A stretch of 64,000 bases of DNA from positions 124,001-188,000 of the forward strand of contig CAYSFD010000048.1 in assembly GCA_964430565.1 (NCBI GenBank). Direction: 5' to 3'. Shown piece by piece: positions 1 to 8,285 of this stretch (position 1 is the first letter of the stretch; the number at the start of each line of letters is the position of its first letter). A program made the translations under genes and the position numbers. The notes below the pieces were generated by a model, which searched no databases, was not told the DNA's origin, and saw only the letters and a program-made list of their open reading frames with translations. This DNA is from VBDM01 sp964430565 (GTDB taxonomy: Bacteria; Pseudomonadota; Gammaproteobacteria; Burkholderiales; SG8-39).

Positions 1-1
1 C

Positions 2-526
2 CAGCTCATCGCCGGGGTGGTCGAATCGATCCGGTACCAGAGGACCCAGCAGGGCCGCATGGTGATCGTCAATCTTTCGGATGGCACCGCCACCCAGGAG
101 CTGACTGTATACAACGAGGTGTTCGACCAGTACCGCGAGCTCGTCAAGGAGGACGCGGTCATCGTGGCCGAGGCCAAGGTGCGGAGCGTGCGGCGCTCGG
201 TGGGCGAGGAGGGCGAGGCCGTATTCACGCGCATCAACGCCGAGCGGATCTACGACGTCGCCGGCGCGCGCAGCCGGTTTGCGCGGGGGGTGAGGCTGTC
301 GATGAACGGGGAGGCGTCCGGCTCGGGTGCGGCGTCGGCCAGACTCAAGAGCCTATTGGAACCGTACCGCAACGGCTCGTGTCCCGTGGCGGTGTGCTAC
401 CGTAACGGTGGCGCGAGCGTCGAGATGCAGCTGGGGGAGAACTGGCGGGTGAATTTGGATGATGCGCTGATGAAGTCGTTGAACGAATGGTTGAGGCCGG
501 AGAATGTGGAGGTGTTGTATCCGTAA
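2..526 (+). CDS. dnaE: DNA polymerase III subunit alpha, C-terminal end (partial)
   Basis: This open frame enters from the left edge of the window and ends at TAA, giving about 174 residues. It matches the C-terminal OB-fold and tail of the replicative polymerase alpha subunit: 'VVESIRYQRTQQGRM' followed by a strand-rich segment ending 'WLRPENVEVLYP'. In this family the OB fold binds single-stranded template and the tail contacts tau. The polymerase and PHP domains lie outside the window. Nothing looks broken in the visible part. The next gene runs the other way, so dnaE ends its transcription unit here. Confidence 0.9.
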   Translation, partial: QLIAGVVESIRYQRTQQGRMVIVNLSDGTATQELTVYNEVFDQYRELVKEDAVIVAEAKVRSVRRSVGEEGEAVFTRINAERIYDVAGARSRFARGVRLSMNGEASGSGAASARLKSLLEPYRNGSCPVAVCYRNGGASVEMQLGENWRVNLDDALMKSLNEWLRPENVEVLYP

Positions 527-568
527 GTGTAGGAGCCTCGTCGTCTTGTCGCCGTGAGGCCAATCTAG

Positions 569-1150
569 TCAATCGGCTTCACCTCGGGATCCATCCGACC
601 GAATGGCGTTTCTCCCCGCGATGCGGCCGAATACGAGCGCCCGGAGCATGGCGACGGAGTTCGGCGCGCTCCCGTGGAAATGGCCGGTGATTTCGCCGGC
701 CGCATAGAGCCCGCCGATTGGGCCGTCGCTTCCGAGTACCCGCGCGTCGGGGTCGGTTTCGATCCCCCCGAACGTATACGCGATAGCGGCCTCGAGCGGC
801 CAGGCAAGGAAGGGTGCGCGCGCAAGCGCTCGCGCCCAGTTGGATTTGCGCGGCAACAATTCAGGCGCGCTCGCCAGCCCGTCCGTTCGCGTCGCGTCGA
901 AGCGCGAGGCGTTGCCGGTGCACGCGGCGTTGTAGGCGGCGACGGTTTCGGCAAGGGGCGCGGCTGGAATGCCAAGTCGCGCGGCAAGCTCGCGACCGGA
1001 GTCGACGCGCACCGGGGGCAGTTCGGAACGGATGGCGCGTCCGTAATCGGGAATGTCGAGGAGCGCGGCGTCGAGGATTGCATAGGCGGTGCGGCCGGGC
1101 AGCGAGAAATGCAGCTCGCGCGCGAGCACGACGATCCTGCAACGCCCCAT
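569..1150 (-). pseudogene. C-terminal fragment of an FAD-dependent fumarate reductase/tricarballylate dehydrogenase-type flavoprotein
   Basis: The 193-residue frame carries only the C-terminal part of a succinate dehydrogenase/fumarate reductase-type flavoprotein. A substrate-cap region is followed by the typical FAD-contact end 'GGIETDPDARVLGSDG' and 'GLYAAGEITGHFHGSAPN'. Family members are about 450-500 residues and begin with a GxGxxG dinucleotide-binding fold, which is absent. The frame is closed by an in-frame stop at 1160-1162, just upstream of the ATG. I read it as a gene that lost its 5' half. A functional short protein is unlikely because the FAD-binding domain is missing. It sits between dnaE and a toxin-antitoxin pair, a plausible recombination scar. 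Confidence 0.7.
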
Positions 1151-1287
1151 GCGATCATTTCACTCGGATGCTGTGCTTCCCCTCGCGCTCGCCTTTCGGG
1201 GACCTAGCTCAGCGCGCGCTGCTGAAAGTCAATCGCCGCGGAAGATAAGGGCGCTAGCGCCTTTCCCAGCCCGCGGTCTTACCCCTC

Positions 1288-1608
1288 CTAGGCGCGGCTT
1301 CCATGAGCCTCGGTACTCGACCACGGCTTGATTCTCGCCAGCTTGGCGCCCAAGGAGCGTTCCGCGACTTCCGTGTCGTGAGCCGCCTGGGCGCGCAGCC
1401 AGTACCCGTTGGAAAGGCCGAAAAACCGGCACAGGCGCAAATCAGTATCGGCGGTGATAGTGCGCTTGCCGGCGACGATGTCGCCGATGCGCTGCGCAGG
1501 CACGCCGATCTCTTTCGCCAGCCGATACCGGCTGATCCCCATCGGCTTGAGGAACTCCTCCAGAAGGAGTTCGCCGGGCGTTACAGGCCTGAGCTTGCGC
1601 ATTGTCAT
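1288..1608 (-). CDS. higA: HigA-family antitoxin (XRE-type helix-turn-helix)
   Basis: This 106-residue protein begins 'RPVTPGELLLEEFLKPMG', the signature opening of HigA-type antitoxins. It continues with a Cro/C1 helix-turn-helix ('SRYRLAKEIGVPAQRIGDI') and the typical end of the domain ('LCRFFGLSNGYWLRAQ'). It should neutralise the HigB toxin encoded immediately upstream on the same strand and repress the shared promoter. Only 6 bases separate the two genes, with the toxin first, as is usual for higBA. The C-terminal 15 residues are not conserved-looking. The identification is from family motifs; activity is inferred. Confidence 0.9.
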   Translation of the reverse strand: MTMRKLRPVTPGELLLEEFLKPMGISRYRLAKEIGVPAQRIGDIVAGKRTITADTDLRLCRFFGLSNGYWLRAQAAHDTEVAERSLGAKLARIKPWSSTEAHGSRA

Positions 1609-1614
1609 TCTCCG

Positions 1615-1893
1615 TCAGTGATAGTCCACGATTTCGACGTCCTCTGCGCCGGTTGCAGTCCAGCGGAAGCACACGCGGAATTGGTCGTTTACCCGAATGC
1701 TGTGCTGCCCCGCGCGATCGCCTTTCAGGACTTCCAGCCGATTGCCGGGCGGCACCCGCAAATCGTCCAACCGGCCCGCGATCTCCAGTTGCCGCAGCTT
1801 GCGGCGCGCCACGGCTGCAATGTTCGCGAACCGCCGGACCGCCTCGCCAGCCGACAGCGCTCGCGTGTCGGCGCACCGGAACGTCTTGATCAC
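1615..1893 (-). CDS. higB: HigB/RelE-type mRNA interferase toxin
   Basis: From a GTG start this gives 92 residues, the usual HigB length. It opens 'IKTFRCADTRAL' and ends 'GQHSIRVNDQFRVCFRW' followed by 'DVEIVDYH', the classic HigB/RelE C-terminal strand block with the His at the end. HigB toxins cleave mRNA on the ribosome. A longer in-frame reading exists upstream but has no RelE-like content and would run into the next gene, so the GTG at 1893 is preferred. It is coupled to higA just downstream. Expected regulation is autorepression by HigA or HigBA at a promoter in 1894-1951. Confidence 0.88.
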   Translation of the reverse strand: MIKTFRCADTRALSAGEAVRRFANIAAVARRKLRQLEIAGRLDDLRVPPGNRLEVLKGDRAGQHSIRVNDQFRVCFRWTATGAEDVEIVDYH

Positions 1894-1951
1894 CGGCGGA
1901 TAGTAACGCGATACGTGATTAACGTCAACCGTGACTATCCGCGCCGAGTAC

Positions 1952-3166
1952 CTAGCTCCTAGCCACGGCCGGAATCGCGCTCGCGCCGGATATCGTGCCG
2001 GAGGACTGCCGCATGGGCACCGCGACTTCCACCCGATTTCCACCGGACTCCTTGGCCTTGCGCGCCGCTCCCTCCGCCGAGCGCAGCATTGCGTCCCAGC
2101 TGTCGCCATGCTCGCCAAAAACCGCCACTCCAATACTGGTGGAAACCGGATTCTTGAGCTCCGCAAGCACTGATACTTTGCGCTCGATCTCCTGCCGCAC
2201 GCGCTCGGCCATGCTGGCCGCGCCTTCGCTCGTGGTTCCCGGTAAAAGCAGCACGAAGACGTCGCCCTCGAGACGCCCGATCAGATCGTATTCGCGGGCG
2301 GCGCCGCGCAGGACTTCAACGGTCTTTTCCAGGAGCCGGTCACCTGTCCGGTGTCCGTAGGCATCGTTGATCCGCCGGAAGTGGTCCAAATCGAGCAGCA
2401 GAACCGTAAACGGCGAATCGGCCCGGCGCCGCGTTCGCGCAACTTCGCGCCCGAAACGTCGAATGAACGCTCCGCGGTTCAGCGCCCCGGTCAGCGGATC
2501 CACGGAAACGAGTTGGCGCATCCGGTAATTGATCCTCTCCGTCATGACCCACATGAGCACGATTGTGCCCAGCAACAGACCCACGATCAGCCCGACCAGC
2601 ATCAGCGTCTCGATTGCGCCCGGCTCGAACGGCGCGCCTGGGTCGACCGCGACGAGTGCTCCCTCCAACACCATGCCCGTGCCGAAGAGCAGCAGGATGA
2701 AGGCGATCATGCGCATGGGGCGGCCCTCGCGCAGCTTGCTGCACTGTTCGAACTCGGAAGCCGACCTGAAGGCGAGAAACCCCAGCAGGCTCATGCTGAG
2801 GAGATGGCGCAGCCCCGGATCGCCGGACATTCCTTCGAGCAGGAGGAACGCCAGGACGAATGACGCCAGCAGCGTCCAGCCGAGCGTGTCGCGCGTCCTC
2901 CTGCCGAGCGTCGCGCGGGCGCTGGCTTCCGCGAACGTCAGGGCAAGCGCGAGCAGCCCGGAACCGACCACCCGCGAAACGTAATCCAGTTCCAGATCTT
3001 GCAGACCGAGGAGCGCCAGCCCGCCGGCCACGGCGACGAGCCCGGCGCCCCAGAGCCGCGAGGGTTGCATGTGCGGCTGAGCCGGACCGAAGGCGAGGGA
3101 AATCGGCCCAAGCACGCTGCAGACCACGATAGTCGCCACCTGCAAGGTCCTGAGGTCGAGATACAG
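1952..3166 (-). CDS. Membrane protein with degenerate GGDEF domain (probable c-di-GMP receptor, not a cyclase)
   Basis: An N-terminal block of about six or seven hydrophobic helices (residues 10-208) is followed by a GGDEF domain ('SVDPLTGALNRGAF', 'LLLDLDHFRRINDAYGH'). The active-site loop reads EGDVF (residues 300-304) instead of GG[DE]EF: the first Gly and the normally invariant Glu are replaced. The inhibitory I-site RxxD is intact as REYD (291-294), exactly five residues before the loop. This suggests binding rather than synthesis of c-di-GMP. The start is uncertain: a CTG at 3166 lies 4 bases after GGAGG and gives an LYLDLRTLQ opening typical of the family, while the ATG at 3331 would overlap the upstream gene by 68 bases. 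Confidence 0.8.
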   Translation of the reverse strand: MYLDLRTLQVATIVVCSVLGPISLAFGPAQPHMQPSRLWGAGLVAVAGGLALLGLQDLELDYVSRVVGSGLLALALTFAEASARATLGRRTRDTLGWTLLASFVLAFLLLEGMSGDPGLRHLLSMSLLGFLAFRSASEFEQCSKLREGRPMRMIAFILLLFGTGMVLEGALVAVDPGAPFEPGAIETLMLVGLIVGLLLGTIVLMWVMTERINYRMRQLVSVDPLTGALNRGAFIRRFGREVARTRRRADSPFTVLLLDLDHFRRINDAYGHRTGDRLLEKTVEVLRGAAREYDLIGRLEGDVFVLLLPGTTSEGAASMAERVRQEIERKVSVLAELKNPVSTSIGVAVFGEHGDSWDAMLRSAEGAARKAKESGGNRVEVAVPMRQSSGTISGASAIPAVARS

Positions 3167-3263
3167 AAAACCTCCGCGCGTTCCGGTTGGAAGCGGGGAT
3201 GATATTACGACGAAGCGAGCGGGTCTGGCGGTCCAGGCATACGGCTCATTGCGGCCTTGACAG

Positions 3264-5744
3264 TCATTCGAGTGTCCTGGCGAGACGGAAGCCGCGACCG
3301 TTGGCGCGGTAGTCGGAAGGTTCCCCCCCACGGTGCGCCGAGCGTGCGTTGCGCGGCTCGGAGGCCCAGTTCCCGCCGCGGAGGACGCGCCGGGAACAGT
3401 TTCCGGTCAGCCAGGCCGAGCCGTCGGCCGGCGCCCCCTTATAGCTCGCGGTCCAGCAATCCTCGGTCCATTCCCACACGTTCCCCAGCATGTCGTAGAG
3501 CCCGAAGCCGTTCGCCTTGTACGAGCCGGCCGGCGCAGTAAAGTATCTGCCGTCGTTGCATTCGTGCCTGCGCCCGCTCGACCGCGACAGTGTTCTGCGA
3601 AAAGCGGTCTGGTACGTACTCTGATCGCCGACGTTCTCATGGACGCATGCCTGATTGGGATCGTCGCCCCAGTAGCGCGCGGTTCTCGTCCCGGCGCGCG
3701 CGGCATACTCCCATTCCGCCTCCGTCGGCAATCTATAGGGCTTCCCGGTTTTTTTCGACAGCCACAGAACATACGCTTTTGCATCGTTCCAGCTCACGCA
3801 GACCACCGGATCGCGGTCGGTGTTCTGGTCGATTCCGGGTTCGCGCCAGCTCCTTCCCGGCTGCCAGTCGGACTTTGTCGCCGCCGGGTCGGAACGATTG
3901 AACCCGAAGCATCCCTGCTTGCCGACGTCACGCTCGGCCTCGGTCTTGTATCCGGCTTCCGCCACGAATCGCTCGAACTCGGCAAACGTCACTTCGTTCC
4001 GCCCCAGCGCAAACGGCCTTGCAATGCGCACGGCGTGCTGCGGGCCCTCGTGCTCGAAGCGCCCGGCCTCCGACGCCGGCGAACCCATCGTGAATTCGCC
4101 CGCGGGGATCACGACCATTTGCGGGCAGTCGGTGCAGTCGCGAAGCACGGTTCCGGCCTTGTACTTGTCGCGCAGCGCCTGTTCGGCGCGCATTTTTTCC
4201 GCCTTGCGGGCTTCCACGCCCTTTCTCGCCTCGTCCGCCTTCCTCGCGGAATCCTTGGCCCTGTCATCGGACTCCTTTTTCGCCAGCACCGCGGTGGCTT
4301 TACGCTTTGCCTCGTCTGCCTTCAGCGCCGCCAGTTTCGTCTTTTCTTCCGCTTCCTTGCGCGCGATTTCTGCGGCGCGCGCCTTGGCTGCTTCCGCCTC
4401 GCGACGAAGCTCCTCTTCCTTGCGATCGGCCTCGGATTTGGCCTTCGACTCCGCTTCCTTGCGGGTGCGCGCCTTGGCCGCGTCCGCTTCGCGGCGAAGG
4501 TCCTCATCGTGGGCGGCTTCGGATTTGGCTCTCGCCTGTGCCTCCTGCTCCGCGCGTTCGCCCTCCTTGCGGGCGCGCTCTTCGGCATCGGCGGCGCGGC
4601 GCTCCGCGTCCTGCCTCGCGCGCTCGATCTTCGCGAGCTCGGGAGAATCGCCGCGCGGGTAGAGCAGCGCTGCGGCGATGCCCAGCGCGGCCAGGAATAG
4701 CGCGGCGAGGGCGATCCCAATGCGCGAGCGCCGCGGCTCGCCGGCGTCCCGGGATTGACCTTCTGTGGGCTTTGGCGGCTCAAGCACCGTGGCATTCGGA
4801 TCCGGTCTCCGCAGCGGCACTGTCCGTTCGGCCTCGCGTTCGGCTTGCTTTCCACGGAGCGGCGCTTCTTCTCCCCGCACGTGTTCCAGCCGGACCGTCT
4901 TATCCTGCGGCGCCGCTTGCTGCCCGCGCTCGGCCGTATGTGCGGCCATTATTGCCTCCTGGAATTGCCGCGCGGTTTCGTAGCGCGCCTCGGGCTTCTT
5001 CGCCATCGCCCGCGCCACCACGGCGTCCCAGGCTTTCGAGAGCGTCGGGTTCAGGATCGAAGGCTCGATCGGCTGCTGGTGCAGCACCTTCTGCATGATG
5101 GCGGTGATCGTGCCGGTGAACGGCTTGTCGCCGGTGAGGAGCTGGTAGAGAATCACGCCCGCCGAGTAAAGATCGCTGCGCGCATCCACCTGAAGCGCGA
5201 GGAACTGTTCCGGAGACATGTAGGCGGGGGTGCCGAGTGTCGTGCCGGTTTCGGTGAGGTCGGAGGCGTCGACCCGGGCGATGCCGAAGTCCACGACCTT
5301 GAGCGAGCCGTCCTTCAGCACGAACATGTTCGAGGGCTTGAGGTCGCGGTGAATGACCCCGTGTTCGTGCGCGTGCGCGAGCGCCGCAAGGAGCGCGGTC
5401 ATGATGCGCACCACTTCGTCGGGCGTAAACCGGGAGCCGCGTTCGAGCTGACGGCCCAGCTCGTCGCCGGACATGTACTCCATCACGATGTACGGCGTGC
5501 CCTGCTCCTCGCCGTACTCGTGGATCGTGACGATGTGAGGATGCGAAAGGCGCCCCGCCGACTGCGCTTCGCGCTTGAAGCGCACAAGGATGTCGGGAAG
5601 CTGGCTCGGCTCGAACATCTCGGTGCGCAGCGTCTTGATCGCCACGCGCCTGCCGATCGCAGGGTCGAAACCCTCGTACACGATGCCCATCGCACCGCGC
5701 CCGATCTGCTGGCGGATTTCGTACTTGCCTATTCTTTCGAGCAC
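3264..5744 (-). CDS. Ser/Thr protein kinase fused through a membrane helix and coiled coil to a SUMF1/FGE-like domain
   Basis: The protein has 826 residues. Residues 1-270 are a complete Hanks-type kinase: glycine loop 'GRGAMGIVYEG', Lys37, HRDLKPSN (132-139), DFG (152-154) and a 'GTPAYMSPEQ' activation segment. One hydrophobic helix (about 342-361) is followed by a long Ala/Glu/Lys/Arg-rich coiled coil (about 370-530). A sulfatase-modifying-factor domain ('VVIPAGEFTMGSP', 'YRLPTEAEWEYAARAG', 'DMLGNVWEWTEDCW') runs to the end. The predicted topology is kinase in the cytoplasm and SUMF1 domain in the periplasm. The strand 'LRGGNWASEPRNARSAHR' lacks the cysteine pair of true formylglycine-generating enzymes, so this is probably a ligand-binding sensor. 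The GGDEF-like gene lies 97 bases downstream on the same strand. Confidence 0.93.
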   Translation of the reverse strand: MLERIGKYEIRQQIGRGAMGIVYEGFDPAIGRRVAIKTLRTEMFEPSQLPDILVRFKREAQSAGRLSHPHIVTIHEYGEEQGTPYIVMEYMSGDELGRQLERGSRFTPDEVVRIMTALLAALAHAHEHGVIHRDLKPSNMFVLKDGSLKVVDFGIARVDASDLTETGTTLGTPAYMSPEQFLALQVDARSDLYSAGVILYQLLTGDKPFTGTITAIMQKVLHQQPIEPSILNPTLSKAWDAVVARAMAKKPEARYETARQFQEAIMAAHTAERGQQAAPQDKTVRLEHVRGEEAPLRGKQAEREAERTVPLRRPDPNATVLEPPKPTEGQSRDAGEPRRSRIGIALAALFLAALGIAAALLYPRGDSPELAKIERARQDAERRAADAEERARKEGERAEQEAQARAKSEAAHDEDLRREADAAKARTRKEAESKAKSEADRKEEELRREAEAAKARAAEIARKEAEEKTKLAALKADEAKRKATAVLAKKESDDRAKDSARKADEARKGVEARKAEKMRAEQALRDKYKAGTVLRDCTDCPQMVVIPAGEFTMGSPASEAGRFEHEGPQHAVRIARPFALGRNEVTFAEFERFVAEAGYKTEAERDVGKQGCFGFNRSDPAATKSDWQPGRSWREPGIDQNTDRDPVVCVSWNDAKAYVLWLSKKTGKPYRLPTEAEWEYAARAGTRTARYWGDDPNQACVHENVGDQSTYQTAFRRTLSRSSGRRHECNDGRYFTAPAGSYKANGFGLYDMLGNVWEWTEDCWTASYKGAPADGSAWLTGNCSRRVLRGGNWASEPRNARSAHRGGEPSDYRANGRGFRLARTLE

Positions 5745-5872
5745 GAGTGCGAACCCCTCCCCGCGGAAAGGCTATCACGGGGAACGGCGGCAGCGATAGG
5801 AGGATACGGCGACCTCGGTCGATCCGAGGCGCGTGGCGTTCCCGAGGATGCCCGATCGAACTTAGCCCCGGC

Positions 5873-6931
5873 TCAGGCCGTCTTCTTCCGGTTTTTCTCC
5901 AGCCACCCGTCAACCAGTGCAACAGTCTGATCGACGGCATCCAGGCGCATGCCCTTCTGCGCCGCGACGGTCTGCACCAGTCGGTCGGTGCGTTCGATAT
6001 TGGGCGCGCCGGCCGCCAGGGCGCGCGCTGCGGAGGACGGAGTCAGGAGCGAGAGCGCCGCGCTGGCGTATTTTTCGAAGGGCACCATGTCTTTCTCGTT
6101 CGCGCCCAGGGTCACGCACAGCTTGACCACCCAGTTGTACACCGCGCGCGATGCTGCGATGTCGGAATGCACGGCGTCCTTGATGGGGCGCATGCCGTCT
6201 TTCTGCACGCAGCGGTAGTTGCCGGCAAGAAGCATCGCCCATTTCGCGAGCGGCACGAACACCGAGTCGTGCACCTTGAGCTTGACCGGCAGCTCGAACC
6301 CTTCGAAGCGCGACGCTTCGATGTCCGCTTCGAGCCGCCGCAGGATGGCGGTGTGCGCGTCCGAGTCGAAGCGCGCCGATTTGAAATTGGTCGGCAGTCG
6401 TACTTGCAGCACATTCACCTTTTCCTCCGGCGGGCGGAACGCCTGCGGGTCAGGGCTGCACAGCGTCACGAGCTTCGGGTCGAAGGCGTCCCAGACGCTT
6501 GCGTCGGTGTAGCAGCTGCGGCAGGCGTCGGCGTCGATGCCGGGAATGCGCTTGAGATACGGCAGCGGCGGCATGTTCATGATCGACATGCAAGGCACTT
6601 TGGCTTCCGCCACCGCGGCGAGCAGCTCGCGCACGCCGGGCGAGCGGTACTGCGGCTCCTGCATGGCGAGCGCCACGAGATCGTAGTCGGAGGGATTCAC
6701 GCCCGCCGTGCCGCCTGCGGACAACTTGCCGGGCAGCTTCTTCGAATTGATTTCGACGAGCCCGTCGCGTCCCTTGACCGGCATGCGCACTATTGCGCCT
6801 TCGTTGTTGATCAGGTCGGCCTCGGCGGGCAGGCAGATGAGGTGCGTTGCGTGCCCCGCGAGCGCGAGCTTGGTCCCCAGAAGCGACCCGTACGATGCGC
6901 CCATGATAAGAATCTTGTGAGTGATGCCCAT
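5873..6931 (-). CDS. Ketopantoate reductase (PanE/ApbA)-like NAD(P)-binding protein
   Basis: The 352-residue protein opens with 'HKILIMGASYGSLLG', a Rossmann GxxxGxxxG nucleotide-binding turn. It has the overall two-domain size of the 6-phosphogluconate dehydrogenase-like/ketopantoate reductase superfamily, with the helical half ending near 'VQTVAAQKGMRLDAVDQ'. The usual PanE catalytic Lys/Glu context is not clearly recognisable, so the substrate is unknown and a role in pantothenate synthesis is not asserted. The gene stands alone, with 128 bases to the kinase gene downstream and 241 bases to the divergent hydrolase gene. Confidence 0.7.
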   Translation of the reverse strand: MGITHKILIMGASYGSLLGTKLALAGHATHLICLPAEADLINNEGAIVRMPVKGRDGLVEINSKKLPGKLSAGGTAGVNPSDYDLVALAMQEPQYRSPGVRELLAAVAEAKVPCMSIMNMPPLPYLKRIPGIDADACRSCYTDASVWDAFDPKLVTLCSPDPQAFRPPEEKVNVLQVRLPTNFKSARFDSDAHTAILRRLEADIEASRFEGFELPVKLKVHDSVFVPLAKWAMLLAGNYRCVQKDGMRPIKDAVHSDIAASRAVYNWVVKLCVTLGANEKDMVPFEKYASAALSLLTPSSAARALAAGAPNIERTDRLVQTVAAQKGMRLDAVDQTVALVDGWLEKNRKKTA

Positions 6932-7172
6932 GAATCAACTTCTCCTTCGTAATCGCAAACGGTGCGGAACCCCGCAATTTCGCATTGTGAAATGCATGCC
7001 GCCACCTGAAAGGTGGATGTTAGTCGCCAAGCCGCCGCGGAGCAATCATGACGGGGGCATGTGCGGATTCCGCGGGAAGGCGTGTCGCGAAGGCTTGATG
7101 GTCAAATCATGCCTGGACAAGCCCGAACGCCCTGAGGTACGGTGAGCGCGGGTTGGCACAGAAGAGAGCCCT

Positions 7173-7904
7173 ATGCAAGGAAAGAACGTCAGATTCCGCT
7201 CGAGCGAAGGCAGAGAATTCGATTGCTACGTAGTCACGCCGCGCACCCGCGCAAAGGTTCCGGCAATCGTGATTGCATCGGCCGTGCACGGCGTAAACGC
7301 CGACATCCGCGCCCTCGCGGACGAGTTCGCCTCTCACGGCTTCATTGCTGCGGCCCCCGATCTGTTCTGGCGGACGATTCCGGGGCCGCTTGCGCGCGAC
7401 GACGATCGCACCAAGCAGCGCTCGCAGCCGCGGCTTGAAAAAATCAAGACGGGCGAAGCCGACCTTGCCGATACGCTCGCCGAGCTTCGCAAGCTGCCGC
7501 AATCGAACCGGCGCGCCGCAGTGATCGGCCTATGTTACGGCGGCCCCTACGCGATCCTCGGGCCGAAGCGCCTGGGCTACGACGCCGGGATCTCCTGCCA
7601 CGGTTCGCAGATGCTCGACTACATCGGGGAGCTGGACGGCCTCAACCGGCCCGTGTGCATCATCTGGGGCGATGGGGACCACCAGGCGCCTGCCGAGGTG
7701 CTCGACGCATATCGCCGTGCGACCTTGCGGATGAAGAACCTCAGGCTCCACGTTTTCCCGGGCGTGCTCCACGGCTACATGATGCCGGAGAACGTGAAAG
7801 CCTTCGATCGGAAGACCCGCAAGTTCTCAATGGAGCAGTCGCTTGCGATTCTCGAGGGCTTGCGTTCCGAGGAAGTGGGGCGCAAGCGGCGAAGGGCGGG
7901 TTGA
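7173..7904 (+). CDS. Dienelactone hydrolase family protein
   Basis: The 243-residue protein has an alpha/beta-hydrolase fold with a cysteine nucleophile in 'VIGLCYGG' (Cys121), the acid in 'IIWGDGDHQAP' (Asp168 or nearby) and the catalytic His in 'FPGVLHGYMMP' (His200). This is the Cys-Asp-His triad of dienelactone hydrolases. Homologues open lactone rings in chlorocatechol breakdown, but many members hydrolyse other esters, and no catechol-pathway genes lie nearby, so the substrate is open. 'IASAVHGVNADIRALADEFASHGF' segments are typical of the family N-terminus. No signal peptide is visible, so it is presumably cytoplasmic. Confidence 0.88.
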   Translation: MQGKNVRFRSSEGREFDCYVVTPRTRAKVPAIVIASAVHGVNADIRALADEFASHGFIAAAPDLFWRTIPGPLARDDDRTKQRSQPRLEKIKTGEADLADTLAELRKLPQSNRRAAVIGLCYGGPYAILGPKRLGYDAGISCHGSQMLDYIGELDGLNRPVCIIWGDGDHQAPAEVLDAYRRATLRMKNLRLHVFPGVLHGYMMPENVKAFDRKTRKFSMEQSLAILEGLRSEEVGRKRRRAG

Positions 7905-7949
7905 ACGGGGGGGTCCCTCATTCCCGTTCGTAGCGTCAAAGGAGTTCTT

Positions 7950-8192
7950 GTGAAAACTTCGCAATCCGGCCTGGGCTTATTCGGCATGCTGATCGTCCTC
8001 GCGATCGCCGTGGCGGTCGGTTACTACGCCTACAAGGGAATTTTCGGAAGCGACGACGCGCCCACCTGCAGGAGCGCCTTTACCGCCTGCATGCAGAAAT
8101 GCCGGCGCACGACGACAGAAGCGCCGGCCGCGCAGGCCTGCCAGGAGACCTGCCAGCGCGATCAGGTAGCGTGCGAAGGACAGGGCAGGTGA
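7950..8192 (+). CDS. Small membrane-anchored protein with symmetric twin CX3C motif
   Basis: The 80-residue protein starts at GTG, preceded by AAAGGAG. Residues 8-30 form one hydrophobic helix, leaving a roughly 45-residue tail, probably periplasmic, containing six cysteines in a mirror-symmetric pattern: C40-x6-C47-x3-C51-x12-C64-x3-C68-x6-C75. Paired CX3C motifs separated by about 12 residues are typical of disulfide-linked helical hairpins. I do not recognise a family and assign no function. It is not a type IV pilin: there is no Gly-Phe processing site with a Glu at +5. It follows the hydrolase gene by 45 bases and may share its transcript. Confidence 0.65.
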   Translation: MKTSQSGLGLFGMLIVLAIAVAVGYYAYKGIFGSDDAPTCRSAFTACMQKCRRTTTEAPAAQACQETCQRDQVACEGQGR

Positions 8193-8285
8193 GCGTGGCC
8201 CCGCACAGTCTCGAAACGCCCGAAGCCGCGCTCGGGTATTCGATGCGGGAAAGAAAGAATGTGGCGTGCGCGTCGTGGCTTCCGG

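Noticed and set aside
3264..5744. True formylglycine-generating enzyme
   Set aside because: The active-site strand lacks the cysteine pair and no sulfatase gene is nearby.
7950..8192. Type IV pilin-like reading of the small membrane protein
   Set aside because: There is no Gly-Phe cleavage site and no Glu5, and the tail is cysteine-patterned rather than pilin-like.
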